This document shows, one piece after another, positions 21,941 through 22,841 of a stretch of 22,841 bases of DNA; within the stretch, counting starts at the first letter, position 1; the number at the start of each line of letters is the position of its first letter. The stretch is from the NCBI GenBank assembly GCA_025997795.1, contig BNVB01000037.1, positions 1 through 22,841 of the forward strand, in the 5' to 3' direction. Origin of the DNA: Spirochaetia bacterium. Its GTDB lineage: Bacteria > Spirochaetota > Spirochaetia > Treponematales > Breznakiellaceae. The notes under the pieces are model-generated. The model ran no database searches. It was given only the letters and a program-made list of their open reading frames with translations, and was not told the DNA's origin. A program made the position numbers and the translations under genes.

Positions 21941-22841
21941 TCATCTCCTGTCCAGGGTAAAGGAAGTTAGGGTTTTCCCGCCGCCGATGTAGAGTTCCCT
22001 TCCACGGCGGGTAAGAAAAACATTTTCACTTTTAAAGGGAACGTTTAAAAGCTCCGTACCGGGAAGTTTAAGCGCCACAAGACGTTTTTCCTTTTTGCCG
22101 GGATTTCCGGTAATATAAAAGAACAGCCCGTTTCCCCCTTCTTCGTCCAGGACTTCAAGCCTCCCGGAGAGGGGCAGGGTAAGGGTAGAACGGGAATTGA
22201 CATCGTAAATTCCCAGACCCGTTTCCTGTTCAAAAACTACCCGGCTGTCGTTTTCGATAAAGGCCATCTGCACTTCCCTGCGGAAACCTTCGCCGGAGAG
22301 GAATTCATGAAAGGTTATCCGGTAATCGTTATTGCCGTACCATTCAAAAAAAAGAAAACGCTGTTTGTCGATCCCCGAAATAACAGCCAGTTTAGATCCG
22401 TCCCTGGAAATACGGCAGCCCAGAATTACCGGGATTTGCGAAGCCCCCGGCGGATAGGACGGAAACACCGGCTTTCCTTCTTTATCCAAAAGGTCGATCA
22501 TCCCGTCCAGGGTACCGGTAAGCACATACCCTCCGGCGGCATCAATGCAGGTAAGGGGCGCTTCATAGTCGTAACGCCAGCGGACCGTTCCATCCTGGTT
22601 ACGTTCTTCCAGCGAGGTTTGGTCTTTGCTTAAAAGAAAAATTCTCCCGTCCATAAAAAGGGGATAACCCGAAGGATTTTCCAGCAGTATGGTATCATCT
22701 GTCCGGGGAATCCGGATGTTTAGTTCATTGGGAACGGTTTCATATTCCGCCCAGTATCCGGCGGAAAGGGAAACGGCCTTTTCCTGTTTACGGTTAAGGA
22801 TTAGCTTTCCATCCCGGTCCACATAACCAAAGCGGTCCCCC
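21941..22841 (-). CDS. Partial beta-propeller-like protein (5' end beyond window)
   Basis: The reading frame is open to the window edge, so the N-terminus is missing; 299 codons are visible. The frame starts GDRFGYVDRDGKLILNRKQ, like a WG-type or outer beta repeat. Regular beta segments follow (LFMDGRIFLLSKDQTSLEERNQDGTVRWRY, GYVLTGTLDGMIDLLDKEGKPVF, CRISRDGSKLAVISG, ELYIGGGKTLTSFTLDRR), typical of a WD40 or PQQ-type propeller. No catalytic motif is seen. The stop TGA is close to the start of the LytM-like gene and the two are on the same strand, so they probably form an envelope-associated pair. Confidence 0.7.
   Translation of the reverse strand, partial: GDRFGYVDRDGKLILNRKQEKAVSLSAGYWAEYETVPNELNIRIPRTDDTILLENPSGYPLFMDGRIFLLSKDQTSLEERNQDGTVRWRYDYEAPLTCIDAAGGYVLTGTLDGMIDLLDKEGKPVFPSYPPGASQIPVILGCRISRDGSKLAVISGIDKQRFLFFEWYGNNDYRITFHEFLSGEGFRREVQMAFIENDSRVVFEQETGLGIYDVNSRSTLTLPLSGRLEVLDEEGGNGLFFYITGNPGKKEKRLVALKLPGTELLNVPFKSENVFLTRRGRELYIGGGKTLTSFTLDRR
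21945..21950 (-). promoter_or_regulatory. Ribosome binding site deciding the LytM-like gene start
   Basis: CAGGAG on the minus strand abuts an in-frame ATG at 21944 directly but stands six bases from ATG 21938. The latter is therefore the likely start. Confidence 0.65.

Overview
The window looks like the end of a contig from a spirochaete, most likely a Treponema-type organism and possibly of the termite-gut kind. This rests on protein style, a moderately GC-rich coding background and the phoH-pgpH-ybeY-CBS order. No rRNA or marker gene proves it, so the lineage is an inference.

Bases 1-147 are not genomic. They match an Illumina TruSeq P7/index adapter read-through with a poly(T) run and low-quality flank. 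A 7-bp tandem repeat is joined directly to the adapter at 151-243. A good sigma70 promoter then drives a tRNA-Val (anticodon UAC). Downstream is an AT-rich Phd/YefM-VapC toxin-antitoxin pair with its own promoter, whose -10 box lies inside a palindrome. The 3' end of the tRNA is repeated as an exact 13-bp direct repeat just after vapC. The segment therefore looks like a small island inserted at the tRNA, now sitting directly in front of phoH.

From 1383 to about 9328 runs a tightly packed plus-strand cluster. It begins with phoH (NTPase), pgpH (HD-type c-di-AMP phosphodiesterase), ybeY (rRNA maturation RNase) and a CBS/CorC protein. It continues with lipA (lipoyl synthase), a two-gene lipoate-protein ligase (small accessory protein plus catalytic subunit), a secreted YD-repeat-like protein and a small helical protein. 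Most genes overlap or abut. A strong terminator at 9427-9460 closes the cluster. Next come an aconitase-family hydratase and an overlapping Gate-domain membrane protein, with a TrpR-family regulator running tail-to-tail into the latter.

From 13218 an alpha-glucan/maltodextrin-type operon follows: a lipoprotein binding protein, a triple-hairpin intergenic spacer, two permeases and 4-alpha-glucanotransferase (malQ). There is no ATPase gene, so a shared one elsewhere is likely. Then come a META-type lipoprotein and a MATE transporter. On the minus strand lie a zinc-ribbon methyltransferase, a LytM/M23-like protein without visible catalytic histidines, and a partial beta-propeller-like protein cut by the window end.

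The most unusual theme is short repeats and palindromes that sit in frame inside conserved genes. A 36-bp stretch is 35/36 identical, and read in the same frame, in lipA and in the unrelated secreted protein gene. A different 33-bp tandem repeat lies in the hydratase. Smaller tandem units occur in lplA and the hydratase, and a perfect 15-bp inverted repeat lies in the ligase accessory gene. They look like intragenic palindromic elements, analogous in behaviour to the Rickettsia palindromic elements, tolerated in surface loops.
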